64,000 nucleotides of DNA, taken from the NCBI RefSeq assembly GCF_014641735.1, contig NZ_BMIH01000005.1, positions 62,001 to 126,000 of the forward strand, read 5' to 3'. The notes under the pieces are model-generated. The model searched no databases, was not told the DNA's origin, and saw only the letters and a program-made list of their open reading frames with translations. Below are positions 9,042 through 17,017 of this stretch, one piece after another. The stretch is from Sphingomonas metalli. GTDB taxonomy: Bacteria; Pseudomonadota; Alphaproteobacteria; Sphingomonadales; Sphingomonadaceae. A program made the position numbers and the translations under genes. How positions within the stretch are numbered: the first letter of the stretch is position 1; every line of letters starts with the position of its first letter.

Positions 9042-9071
9042 GTGCAGGGCGGGCTACGGCTCGCCCTGCAC
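9042..9071 (+). terminator. Hairpin between MCP and downstream small gene
   Basis: GTGCAGGGCG and CGCCCTGCAC form a perfect 10-bp stem around a 10-nt loop, starting 5 nt after the MCP stop codon. No run of T follows, so it may stabilise the 3' end of the mRNA or attenuate rather than terminate fully. Confidence 0.55.
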
Positions 9072-9111
9072 AGCCGGTCGCCTGACGCCGGCACATGTTG
9101 ATGGGGGAAGA

Positions 9112-9531
9112 ATGTTACAGCATCTTCGGGCGCTGCACGTCGAAATCTTGAGGCGGCTCGACCAGCTCGACCGGCTGACGCAGCAGGCCGAACCGCCGAT
9201 AGCCGAATTGCCGGCCGCGCGCCTCGCCCTGAGCCGTGCGAGCCGCGCGCGAACCCTGTTCATCGAGCAGAACCTTCCCGAGATCATCGGGTCCGCACCG
9301 CCATCGCGGCTGGTGCGTATTCGGGCCCTCCAGCACGACACCGCCCTGCAGATGGATCGCTCCGCCAACCATGTCAGCACCTGGAGCTTGCAGGCGATCG
9401 CAAGCGACTGGCCGGCCTATCGCCGGGCCTCTGCCGAGATCAGGGACGCCATGCGGCTGCGGATCAAGGAAGAGGCGGCGCTGCTCTATCCCATATTGTC
9501 GGCGCTGCCGCTGCAACGGTTGACCGGCTGA
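9112..9531 (+). CDS. Uncharacterised helical protein, last gene of chemotaxis cluster
   Basis: This 139-residue protein is helical and rich in Leu, Ala and Arg, with no signal peptide or membrane segment. The ATG at 9112 is preceded by GGGGGAAG at a good distance. It begins MLQHLRALHVEILRRLDQLD, a likely coiled coil, and later has LRIKEEAALLYPILSAL. I do not recognise the family. It lies 75 bp after the MCP, behind a hairpin, on the same strand, so it may be expressed at a different level from the chemotaxis genes. A link to chemotaxis is inferred only from position. Confidence 0.6.
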   Translation: MLQHLRALHVEILRRLDQLDRLTQQAEPPIAELPAARLALSRASRARTLFIEQNLPEIIGSAPPSRLVRIRALQHDTALQMDRSANHVSTWSLQAIASDWPAYRRASAEIRDAMRLRIKEEAALLYPILSALPLQRLTG

Positions 9532-9585
9532 CGTGCCGGCCGGCCGATCGGTCGCCGGACGGGCGCCAGCCGCACGGCGCGGCGC

Positions 9586-10026
9586 TCACTCCGCCGCCAG
9601 GACCGCTTCCACCGCCTCGACCGTGATCCCGAAAGCCGCCGCCAGTCCCGTATGCGAGGCACCGCGACGCGCGAGTATACGGATCCGGTCGTGATCGACC
9701 GTCGTCGCATAGTGGCGCGTGTCGCGCTGCTCGCGCACCACGTCCTTGCGGCCAGACGTGCGGATGCGGCGCGCAGCGGCGGAATGGGGGTCGCGCTCGG
9801 CCGCCGCGCGCTGTGCATCGCGGCGCTCCGTCCGCGCCGCCTCGCGGGCCTGCGCCGCCGCCTCGCGGGCTGCCGCGCGCTGGTCGAGCCGCGTAGCGAT
9901 CGCGCCGGCGCGCGCCTCCGTTCGCGCCGACCGCGCTTCGGCGCGCTGCTCCGCGCGATCGGCCGCGCCGAGGTTGCTGCGCACTCGAAAGGCGTCGCCG
10001 CCCACCCCCCAGCTCTTGTCGACCAT
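9586..10026 (-). CDS. Ala/Arg-rich coiled-coil protein with C-terminal helix-turn-helix-like end
   Basis: This 146-residue protein starts at an ATG preceded by GGGAGG. Residues 20-95 are an almost pure Ala/Arg/Glu helix (RAEQRAEARSARTEARAG and similar), very likely a highly charged coiled coil. The last 35 residues, HDRIRILARRGASHTGLAAA followed by FGITVEAVEAVL, look like a small helix-turn-helix of the kind found in sigma region 4 or resolvase tails. I do not recognise it as a named family. It could bind DNA as a coiled-coil dimer, but this is inference. Confidence 0.6.
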   Translation of the reverse strand: MVDKSWGVGGDAFRVRSNLGAADRAEQRAEARSARTEARAGAIATRLDQRAAAREAAAQAREAARTERRDAQRAAAERDPHSAAARRIRTSGRKDVVREQRDTRHYATTVDHDRIRILARRGASHTGLAAAFGITVEAVEAVLAAE

Positions 10027-10363
10027 ATGCGCCTCCCTCGTTCCGCCCGCCTCGATACCGACCCATCCCACCCGAAGGGCCGTGGTCCCGGTAAGGCCCG
10101 GAGCCGTTCGATGATAGCCCGAGGGCGAAGCCGCCTTTAGACCATGATCCATCCAGACCGAATCGGACGTCATCCCAGCGAAAGCTGGGATCTCTTGATC
10201 ATGGCACAAGGCAAGAGCCGCAGAAGGCCCCATCCTGCGCTGGGGCGACGATGCTCGCCATGTGGATCAAGCTCCCGGCTCCGGCCGGCGCCGGGGTGTC
10301 GGTTCGAATTAGGAGCGTCCACCCCAGATCCCGGCGCATCAAGCGGCAAGGTCGCGGCGGACG
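10027..10363. other. Intergenic region with palindromic repeat
   Basis: There is no convincing gene here. The one clear structure is the short GTCATCCCAGC-type hairpin at 10172-10191. The rest is GC-rich sequence without clear features. Confidence 0.5.
10172..10191. repeat. Short palindromic repeat with GAAA loop
   Basis: ATCCCAGC-GAAA-GCTGGGAT is a perfect 8-bp stem with a GAAA tetraloop, preceded by CGTC. It is of the GTCAT-type intergenic palindrome that recurs in this window; a partial relative begins near 38999. Confidence 0.6.
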
Positions 10364-10561
10364 CTACTCGCGCAGGTCAGGAAAGGCATAGGCGGACGGT
10401 TCGTCCTTGGCGGTGCCTCGCGCGAACACCGCCACGTCGCCCGGCATCACCTCCTGGCGCGCCCAGCGGTCCCAGCCGATATGGATGAAGTCGGGCACGC
10501 CGAAGATGCGGATGGCACGGCCATATTCGTCGCCGCGAAAGCCGATGAAGTGCAGCGCCAT
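10364..10561 (-). CDS. Small conserved-looking protein of unknown function
   Basis: This 65-residue protein, beginning MALHFIGFRGDEYGRAIRIF, has a compact mixed composition with aromatic residues (FIHIGWDRWARQEV) that is not typical of a chance frame in GC-rich DNA. It ends PDLRE. I know no function for it. It lies 10 bp downstream of another small minus-strand gene, and the two probably form a small operon. Confidence 0.65.
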   Translation of the reverse strand: MALHFIGFRGDEYGRAIRIFGVPDFIHIGWDRWARQEVMPGDVAVFARGTAKDEPSAYAFPDLRE

Positions 10562-10571
10562 CCGTCGTGGT

Positions 10572-10799
10572 TCAGCGTGCGCCTTCGCGCCGGGCGCCCG
10601 TGATCATCCGGCGCGCGATGGTGCGCACCGCCTCGTCGTCCTTGTCCGGGCCGTCGGCCGGGTCGCCGAGATGGTCCAGGCTGTCCTCCAGCATGTCGAG
10701 CAGGCCGGGATGCCGCGCCTCGACATATTCGATCAGCTTGAACAGCAGATGTTCGGTGGCGATCTCGCGGCGACGGGTCTGGACATCTGGGTCGGTCAT
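10572..10799 (-). CDS. Small acidic helical protein of unknown function
   Basis: This 75-residue, mostly helical protein reads MTDPDVQTRRREIATEHLLF at its start and then LIEYVEARHPGLLDMLEDSL. It is acidic in the middle and basic at both ends. The family is not recognised. It is the upstream member of a two-gene minus-strand unit with the gene at 10364-10561, and is divergent from the receptor-like gene at 10935. The shared upstream region (10800-10934) is less GC-rich than its surroundings and probably holds promoters for both sides, though I cannot pick out boxes with confidence. Confidence 0.6.
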   Translation of the reverse strand: MTDPDVQTRRREIATEHLLFKLIEYVEARHPGLLDMLEDSLDHLGDPADGPDKDDEAVRTIARRMITGARREGAR

Positions 10800-10934
10800 C
10801 TCGGCGCTTTCTCCTGAGGGTTAGAAACCGGCAAACGCATCGCGCGGGCGATAGGACCTCGGATCATGTAGACTACACTTGTAATCGTGTTCCCGACGTG
10901 TATTGTTACGCTATAACAGCTTCGGGATAAGACG

Positions 10935-13124
10935 ATGATGATGGGGGGAATATTGGCGGTGCTGGCGCAGTTGGCCGGGCCGCCGCCAGCGACGGACTCT
11001 GCTCCGCCCCCCGCCGCCGATCCCGCCGCGACGCGCAGCGACCGGGCCGCGCCCTCCGCCGAGCCGACCGACACCGTCACCGCGCCGGCCGGCGATGCGA
11101 TCGCGACGCCGACCCAGCCCGCCGCCAATGCCGCGACCCCGGGCGCGACCGGTGCGAGCGACGGGCGGCTCGTCTACGATACCGCCTTCTTCCGCACCTT
11201 CTCTCCCGCCAGCGCGCTGGAGATCGTGCAGAGGACGCCGGGTTTCCAGCTCGATATCGGCGATCAGGAGGTGCGCGGCTTCGGCCAGGCCGCGGGCAAC
11301 GTCGTGATCAACGGCCAGCGGCCCTCGTCCAAGTCGGACACGATCAACACGATCCTCCAGCGGATCCCCGCCAACCGGGTGCTTCGCGTCGAAGTCGGGC
11401 GCGGCGATCTGTTCGGGGCCGAGTTCGCCGGGCGACCGCAGGTGCTCAACCTCGTCCTGACCCAGGGCGGCGGGATCGCTGGCACGGTCGAGGGGACGGT
11501 GATGCGCGACTATACCGGGCGCCTCTACCCGGCGGGCAGCGCGTCCACGCTGATCCGGCGGGGCAGCTCGAGCCTCAATCTGGCGCTGGGCGTCACCAAC
11601 GACCGCTCGACCGAGGAGGGGTTCGACCGGGTGGTCACCCTGCCCGCGCGAGTGGAGACGGAATATCGCCGCAAGATCAACCGGATCGAAGAGCCGACCG
11701 GCTATGTCTCGGGCGCCTACGAATATAATGGCGGGGCCAATCGCACCGCGCATCTGAACGGCCGCCTCTCGCTCGACCGCACCATCCTGACGCAGAGCAA
11801 CGCCGTTACGCCCGCAAGCGGGCCGGAGCGTAACGACCGGCTGACCCAGCGGTACAAGCTGACCGGCTTCGAGCTGGGCGGCGACTATACCGTGCCCTTT
11901 CTCGACGGTGGTTTGAAGCTGATCGGCCTGGCGACCCGCAAGGATCGCGACGACCGCGACCGCTCGCTGCTCCGGATCGACAGCGCGGTGATCGGCGGCT
12001 TCTCGCAGTCGGTCGTGGCGGCGCGCGACGAGACGGTCGTCCGCGTCATCTGGAACCGCAGCGACCTGAAGGGCTGGAGCGTCGAAACCGGGGTCGAGGG
12101 TGCGCTCAACATACTCGACAGCGACGTGAACCTGTTCGACCTGGACGGGGGCGTGCCGCAGCGGATCGACCTGCCGGTCGACCAGGCGAAGGTGAAGGAA
12201 TATCGCGGCGAGCTCTTCGTCAATCTGGGTCGCCCGCTGTCGAAGACGCTGCGCCTCGACCTCGGCGCGACCTATGAGGCGTCGGACCTGCGCGTGACGG
12301 GGGATGCCCGGGCCCAGCGCGTGCTGACCTTCCTCAAGCCGCGCGCGACGCTCGACTGGCGGCCGGGCGGCAAATGGCATGCGCAGGCCTCGATCAAGCG
12401 CACCGTCGCGCAACTCCAGTTCGAGGACTTCATCAGCATCGCCGAGCTGACCAACGAGCGGGTCAATGGCGGCAACGCCAATCTGCAGCCGCAACGCGCC
12501 TGGGAGCTGCTGACCTTCGTCGAGCGGCCGATCCTGGGCGACGGGCTGGTGCGGCTGGAGGCGGGATACAACCGCATCGCGCTGGTGCAGGACCGGGTGC
12601 CGACCCCCGAAGGGTTCGACGCCCCGGGCAATCTGGGCAATGGCGACGTCTATGTGCTGCGCGGACGGATCGACGCGCCGCTAACCCGGCTGGGCGTGAA
12701 GGGCGGGCGCGCGACCGTCTATCTCTCCTATATCGGCACGCGGGTGGAGGATCCCTATACCGGCCGGGACCGACCCTTCTCCGGCACCTCGCCGCTGGTC
12801 GCCACCGCCAGCTTCCGCCAGGACCGCGCCAAGTTCGCCTGGGGCATCGACCTGGAGGCGGTGATGCCGACCCGCTACTACCGGCTCAACGAGGTCGACG
12901 AGCCGTTCTCGCGCGCGCCCTATGCCAAGATCTTCGCCGAATATCGTCCGACGACCAAGTCGACGATCGCGGTGGGGCTGGACAATGCGACGGGGGTCCC
13001 CGCCTTTCGCCGGCGCACCTTCTACCAGCCCGACCGACGGACGCCCCTGCCCTTTCTCGAGGAATTCCGGCAGCGCAACCGGCACATCCTGCCCTATATC
13101 ACGGTCAAGCATCAGTTCGGCTGA
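10935..13124 (+). CDS. TonB-dependent receptor-like outer membrane protein
   Basis: This 729-residue protein begins with a short hydrophobic stretch (GGILAVLAQLAG) and a long Pro/Ala-rich linker to about residue 75. A plug-like domain follows (PASALEIVQRTPGF, VVINGQRPSSKSD, ANRVLRVEVGRG). From about residue 190 to the end it has repeated amphipathic beta strands of a barrel, ending ITVKHQFG with the usual near-terminal phenylalanine. The N-terminus is not a classical signal peptide, and no clear TonB box is visible. Three tandem ATG codons occur at 10935-10943, so the exact start is uncertain. The substrate is unknown; no transport or enzyme partner gene is adjacent. Confidence 0.8.
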   Translation: MMMGGILAVLAQLAGPPPATDSAPPPAADPAATRSDRAAPSAEPTDTVTAPAGDAIATPTQPAANAATPGATGASDGRLVYDTAFFRTFSPASALEIVQRTPGFQLDIGDQEVRGFGQAAGNVVINGQRPSSKSDTINTILQRIPANRVLRVEVGRGDLFGAEFAGRPQVLNLVLTQGGGIAGTVEGTVMRDYTGRLYPAGSASTLIRRGSSSLNLALGVTNDRSTEEGFDRVVTLPARVETEYRRKINRIEEPTGYVSGAYEYNGGANRTAHLNGRLSLDRTILTQSNAVTPASGPERNDRLTQRYKLTGFELGGDYTVPFLDGGLKLIGLATRKDRDDRDRSLLRIDSAVIGGFSQSVVAARDETVVRVIWNRSDLKGWSVETGVEGALNILDSDVNLFDLDGGVPQRIDLPVDQAKVKEYRGELFVNLGRPLSKTLRLDLGATYEASDLRVTGDARAQRVLTFLKPRATLDWRPGGKWHAQASIKRTVAQLQFEDFISIAELTNERVNGGNANLQPQRAWELLTFVERPILGDGLVRLEAGYNRIALVQDRVPTPEGFDAPGNLGNGDVYVLRGRIDAPLTRLGVKGGRATVYLSYIGTRVEDPYTGRDRPFSGTSPLVATASFRQDRAKFAWGIDLEAVMPTRYYRLNEVDEPFSRAPYAKIFAEYRPTTKSTIAVGLDNATGVPAFRRRTFYQPDRRTPLPFLEEFRQRNRHILPYITVKHQFG

Positions 13125-13297
13125 ACCGTCCGGTCACGTCGCGGACGCTACGGAATCGGTGCTACGGCCTGTGTCGAAACGGGATCGGGAGCGCCCCGAT
13201 TATACCGTCACACCCGTTTGCGATCTGATAGGGGTTGCCGCCGTAAGGGTGGCGAGACCGGACGGCATCGTCGCCCGCCACTATAGGGGGGAACCCA

Positions 13298-13993
13298 ATG
13301 CGCATTACTCTGCTCGCTTCGGCGTGCCTGATCGGGTCGCTGCTGGCGACCGGCGCCCAGGCCGCGTCCTATGTCACCGGCAGCGGTTCGGTCTCGCTCG
13401 ACCGTACCGACGATTTCAGCTGGACCGCCAAGCTGGCGGCCACCGCCGGCAGCGGTACGGACGGCACGACCGGGACGATCACGTACAACTTCCTGTCGGC
13501 AAACAGCGCCGGCACGGTGTGGAACTTCTCCTACTCGGTCGACAATACCTCCGTCGCACCGAGCGCGAAGTCGGAACTGGCGTCGTTCGGATTCAACAGC
13601 TCGGTCGCGATCGCCAGCGCGGCGGCGACGGGGACCTTCAAGGCCGGGATCGACACCGGCAACTTCAACGGTCTCGGCAGCGCGGATGTGTGCCTCTATG
13701 CGGGATCGAACTGCAACGGCGGCGCAAGCAACGGCATCACCTCGGCGGCGAGCCCCGCCACCGGCACCTTCTCGCTGACGCTGAAGAGCGGCGCGAACGT
13801 GCTGATCCTGGGCGATTTCGTCGGCCGCTGGCAGTCGACCGGCGCCTCGGGCAACGGTTCGGCATCGGGCCGCGGCACGGTGGTGACCGCGGTGCCGGAA
13901 CCGGCAAGCTGGGCGATGATGCTGATCGGCTTCGGTCTGGTCGGCGGTGCCGCGCGCTATCGTCGGCGCAGCCACCGGGTGGCGTTCGGCTGA
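13298..13993 (+). CDS. PEP-CTERM (PEPxxWA) exosortase-sorted surface protein
   Basis: This 231-residue protein has a signal peptide (MRITLLASACLIGSLLATG, cut after AQA), then a Ser/Thr/Gly-rich beta-type body with two cysteines (DVCLYAGSNC). The C-terminal sorting signal VPEPASWAMMLIGFGLVGG is followed by AARYRRR: motif, membrane helix, basic tail. Such proteins are processed by an exosortase and usually go to the cell surface or matrix. No exosortase gene is in this window. The body is unlike the two PEP-CTERM proteins at 44-46 kb. A T-rich terminator follows. Confidence 0.9.
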   Translation: MRITLLASACLIGSLLATGAQAASYVTGSGSVSLDRTDDFSWTAKLAATAGSGTDGTTGTITYNFLSANSAGTVWNFSYSVDNTSVAPSAKSELASFGFNSSVAIASAAATGTFKAGIDTGNFNGLGSADVCLYAGSNCNGGASNGITSAASPATGTFSLTLKSGANVLILGDFVGRWQSTGASGNGSASGRGTVVTAVPEPASWAMMLIGFGLVGGAARYRRRSHRVAFG

Positions 13994-14015
13994 CACGCCT
14001 GCCCGCGTGACCGAC

Positions 14016-14050
14016 GGGGCGTCGGGGCCGATGGCTCCGGCGCCCCTTTT
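14016..14050 (+). terminator. Rho-independent terminator after PEP-CTERM gene
   Basis: GGGGCG at 14016 pairs with CGCCCC at 14041, with further pairing inside (CGGGGCC with GGCTCCGG), followed directly by TTTT. It lies about 20 nt after the stop codon. Confidence 0.75.
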
Positions 14051-14205
14051 CGTTGTCCGACCGTGACCTGCCGCTGATTCGCGCCGCCAGCAGCATCATT
14101 CGTCGAGCATGCCGGCCAGGCTTTGATCCACGGGAGCCGAAACGATCGTCATCCCGGTGAAGGCGAGCCCTTTGCACAAGCGCCGTCATTCTCGCAAGGG
14201 TCACC

Positions 14206-14301
14206 CGTCATGCCGGACCTGTTCCGGCATCCACCGCGCGGCAATCGCACACGCTGTTGTTCTTGCGGATCGGTGGATCCCGGAACACGTCCGGAATGAC
14301 G
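14206..14301. repeat. Inverted pair of 29-bp GTCAT-type repeats
   Basis: The left arm (14206-14234) starts CGTCATGCCGGAC and ends GGCATCCAC. The right arm (14273-14301) is its reverse complement with three mismatches. The same unit occurs as a better-preserved pair at 39152-39247. It resembles REP/BIME-type elements. Confidence 0.7.
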
Positions 14302-14506
14302 AGTGGAGGGGGTTGACGTTGCGGCCGTCGCAGAGGTCCCGTGTGGGGATGACGGGAAATAGGCTTCCACGCATGGTACGCGTAGGCTGGGATCTGCCGC
14401 TCATCGCCTGAGGCCCAGAGCTTTCGCTGGAGCGACGATACAGGATGGCTGGATCGGACCTCGGCGACGGTGGCCGCCTTGGAACGGCCTTCGAGGGATC
14501 AACCTG

Positions 14507-14528
14507 GAATGTTCCACGTGGAACATTC
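14507..14528. promoter_or_regulatory. parS: parS-like centromere site
   Basis: This is a perfect 22-bp palindrome with core TGTTCCACGTGGAACA. It fits the chromosomal-type parS consensus TGTTNCACGTGNAACA as I recall it. It lies about 150 bp upstream of parA in non-coding DNA, the expected place for a partition site. Binding by the ParB encoded at 15983 is inferred. Confidence 0.8.
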
Positions 14529-14678
14529 GTGCAACGCGGGAGGAACTGATGCTCTCTCCTGCAGCGGCGTCGATGCTTGATCGCCCGCAAACATCTTGTG
14601 CATCATCCTCTTGCCGATATGAAGCTTTCCGTGCGATACGGCCTGCCATAAGCTTCAATCGACAGCAGGGGCGCTTTC

Positions 14679-15878
14679 ATGAATTCAGTCGTCAGCCAGA
14701 TCGGCGATTTGGCCGATGCCGGCGAGCGCATGATCGAGCGTCTGCGGCGCAAGGCCTTTCTGCCCGATAGCCGCAAGGGGCTCAACGTGCGGATCGGAAT
14801 CGCCGAGGCGGCGGCGCTGCTCGGCTGTTCGACCAACCGCATCCGCATGGCCGAGGAGGACGGGCGGCTCCCCCCTGCCCCCGCATCGGAGACGGGGCGG
14901 CGGCTCGGCTACACGGTGGAGGAGCTGCTCCACATGCGCGAGGTGCTGGGCGCCTCGCCGCGCCGCGCGCCGCTCGACGTCCCCGCGATCATCGCGGTGC
15001 AGAACTTCAAGGGCGGCGTGGGCAAGTCCACCGTCACCACGCATCTGGCGCACTATCTCGCCGTGCAGGGGTATCGCGTGCTGGTGGTCGATTGCGACAG
15101 CCAGGCGACGACCACGACGCTGTTCGGATTCAATCCGCATTTCAACATCAAGCGCGACGAGACGCTGTACCCCTATCTGTCGATCGATCCGACCCAGGCG
15201 GACCTGCTCTATGCGGTCAAACGGACGCCCTGGCCCAATGTCGATCTGATCCCCTCGAACCTCGAGCTGTTCGACGTCGAATATGAGCTGGCAGCGGCGG
15301 GCAGCGATGGCGGCTCGGTGCTGGCGGCGCGGTTCCGCAAGCTGAAGCGCGGCCTGTCGGACCTGGCCCGCGACTATGACATCGTACTGCTCGACCCGCC
15401 GCCCGCGCTGGGCACGATCAGCCTGGCGGTGATGCAGGCGGCCAATGCGCTGCTGGTGCCGCTCGCGGCGACCACGCCCGATTTCTGTTCCACCGTCCAG
15501 TTCCTGTCGATGATGGATCAGGTGCTCCACCAGCTGACCGGTGCGGGGATCGAGGTCGACTATCAGTTCGTGCGGCTGATCTGCTCGAAGTTCGACGGCA
15601 ACGATCCCAGCCACGCGATGGTGCGCGCGATCATGGAGATGAGCTTCGGCGCGGCGCTGCTGCCCGTCCCCATCCTCGAATCGGCCGAGATCAGCCATGC
15701 GGCGATGCGGATGATGACGATCTACGAGCTGGAGAAGCCGATCGGCACCCCCAAGACGCACAAGCGCTGCCGCGCCAACCTCGACGAGGCGCTCCGCCAG
15801 GTCGAGCAGCTGGTGACCCAGGGCTGGGGGCGGGTGCAGCCGCTGAGCGAGGAAGAGGTGATCCATGCCGCGGCGTGA
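14679..15878 (+). CDS. parA: Partition ATPase ParA with N-terminal helix-turn-helix
   Basis: This 399-residue type Ia partition ATPase moves or positions ParB-bound plasmid copies. Residues 38-90 form a MerR-like DNA-binding region (GIAEAAALLGCSTNRIRMAE), typical of ParA proteins that also repress their own operon. The deviant Walker A motif is NFKGGVGKST (109-118), the second nucleotide motif is VVDCDSQAT, and LLDPPPALG is the Walker B region. The C-terminal part has the usual PVPILESAEISHA segment. It is followed 104 bp later by parB. It probably autoregulates through sites upstream. Confidence 0.95.
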   Translation: MNSVVSQIGDLADAGERMIERLRRKAFLPDSRKGLNVRIGIAEAAALLGCSTNRIRMAEEDGRLPPAPASETGRRLGYTVEELLHMREVLGASPRRAPLDVPAIIAVQNFKGGVGKSTVTTHLAHYLAVQGYRVLVVDCDSQATTTTLFGFNPHFNIKRDETLYPYLSIDPTQADLLYAVKRTPWPNVDLIPSNLELFDVEYELAAAGSDGGSVLAARFRKLKRGLSDLARDYDIVLLDPPPALGTISLAVMQAANALLVPLAATTPDFCSTVQFLSMMDQVLHQLTGAGIEVDYQFVRLICSKFDGNDPSHAMVRAIMEMSFGAALLPVPILESAEISHAAMRMMTIYELEKPIGTPKTHKRCRANLDEALRQVEQLVTQGWGRVQPLSEEEVIHAAA

Positions 15879-15982
15879 CGGAGTATGGCCCCCTTTGCTG
15901 ACCAAGCGTCGGGGAGCGCGCCGACAGCCCTTGCGGCTCTCCGCGTCATCGTTCTTGATATGTTCCATGCAGGAGCTGTCGC

Positions 15983-17017
15983 ATGGCGCGTAAGCAATCC
16001 GAATATCTGTCTGCCCTGCTGGCCGACGAGGGCGAGGCGGCCGTAGCGCCGATGCGGGAGGCGCCGCCGGAGCGCGCCCGGGCGACGACCCTGCTGGGCC
16101 GCGAATCTGCCCTGGCGCGGGTCGCCAGCGGCGAGGTACGGCAGGTCACACAGCTGTTGCTCGACCCGGCGCGGGTTCGAATCTGGCCGGGCAATGCCCG
16201 GTCCTATGCGCATCTGACCGAAGACAATTGTCGAGAGCTGATCGACTCGATCATCGCCGAGGGCGGCCAGAAGGTGCCCGCCGTGGTTCGCCGCGTCGAG
16301 GGCGACCCGGACTTCGATTATGAGGTGATCGCCGGTACGCGTCGGCATTGGTCGATCAGCTGGCTGCGCGTGCACAGCTACCCCGATCTGCACTTCGTGG
16401 CGCAGGTCGCGCAGCTCGACGACGAGGCGGCGTTCCGGCTCGCCGATCTGGAGAATCGCGCCCGCGCCGATGTGTCCGATCTGGAGCGGGCGCGCAATTA
16501 TCTGGATGCGCTGAAGGCGCATTACGGCAACCACCAGACGCGCATGGCCGAGCGGTTGAAGCTGTCCAAGGGCTGGCTGTCGAAGATGCTCAAGGTGGCG
16601 ACCCTGCCCGACCCGGTGGTCGCGGCCTTCGCCTCGCCCTTCGATGTCCAGCTCAAGCCCGGCTATGCGCTGGCGCAGGCGCTCGACGATCGCACGGCCA
16701 AGCCCGCGATCCTCGCCGAGGCGCAGGTGCTGGCGGCGATGCAGGCCGAGGCGCGAGAGCGCGGCGCACCGACGATGCCGGCGGCGGACGTGATGCGTCG
16801 CTTGCTCGCCGCGCCGAAGACCCAGAGCGAGCCGGTCCAGCCGATCGTTCTGACCACGCCTTATGGTCGCGAGATGCTGACGGTCCAGTTGGTCAACCGG
16901 CAGGGCGTGACCCTGCGCCTCCATGCCGGCGCAGGGCTCGGCATCGACGACTATATCGTCGCGGTGCGCAACGCGCTCGAGATGCTCGAACAACAGAACC
17001 GGGGCATCCAACGGTGA
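15983..17017 (+). CDS. parB: Partition protein ParB
   Basis: This 344-residue ParB family protein binds parS and spreads as a clamp. The N-terminal nucleotide-binding domain contains YEVIAGTRRHWS (about 113-124), a variant of the usual GERR box, and LENRARADVSDLERA (156-170). A helix-turn-helix is at ERLKLSKGWLSKMLKVATLP (190-209). The C-terminal dimerisation part ends NRGIQR. AGGAG precedes the ATG. Its stop overlaps the GTG of rep by 4 nt, coupling partition and replication. The likely target is the palindrome at 14507-14528. The palindromes inside rep are another possible site. Confidence 0.95.
   Translation: MARKQSEYLSALLADEGEAAVAPMREAPPERARATTLLGRESALARVASGEVRQVTQLLLDPARVRIWPGNARSYAHLTEDNCRELIDSIIAEGGQKVPAVVRRVEGDPDFDYEVIAGTRRHWSISWLRVHSYPDLHFVAQVAQLDDEAAFRLADLENRARADVSDLERARNYLDALKAHYGNHQTRMAERLKLSKGWLSKMLKVATLPDPVVAAFASPFDVQLKPGYALAQALDDRTAKPAILAEAQVLAAMQAEARERGAPTMPAADVMRRLLAAPKTQSEPVQPIVLTTPYGREMLTVQLVNRQGVTLRLHAGAGLGIDDYIVAVRNALEMLEQQNRGIQR

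Larger units (their letters stand above)
13994..14678. other. Long intergenic region upstream of parA
   Basis: There is no gene. It holds a terminator, a pair of inverted repeats and further GTCAT-type fragments, and a consensus-like parS palindrome about 150 bp before parA. It is less GC-rich near 14500-14670. Confidence 0.7.

Noticed and set aside
6145..9096. 983-residue open frame on the minus strand opposite cheB2 and the MCP
   Set aside because: It spans several real genes and their gaps on the opposite strand, with biased, motif-free composition.
10295..10320. GGTTCGAAT resembling a tRNA T-loop
   Set aside because: No acceptor, D or anticodon stems can be formed around it. A similar string at about 16174 is inside parB.
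14401..14658. 85-residue minus-strand frame containing MFHVEH
   Set aside because: MFHVEH is simply the translation of the parS palindrome. The frame has no ribosome binding site and lies in the regulatory gap.
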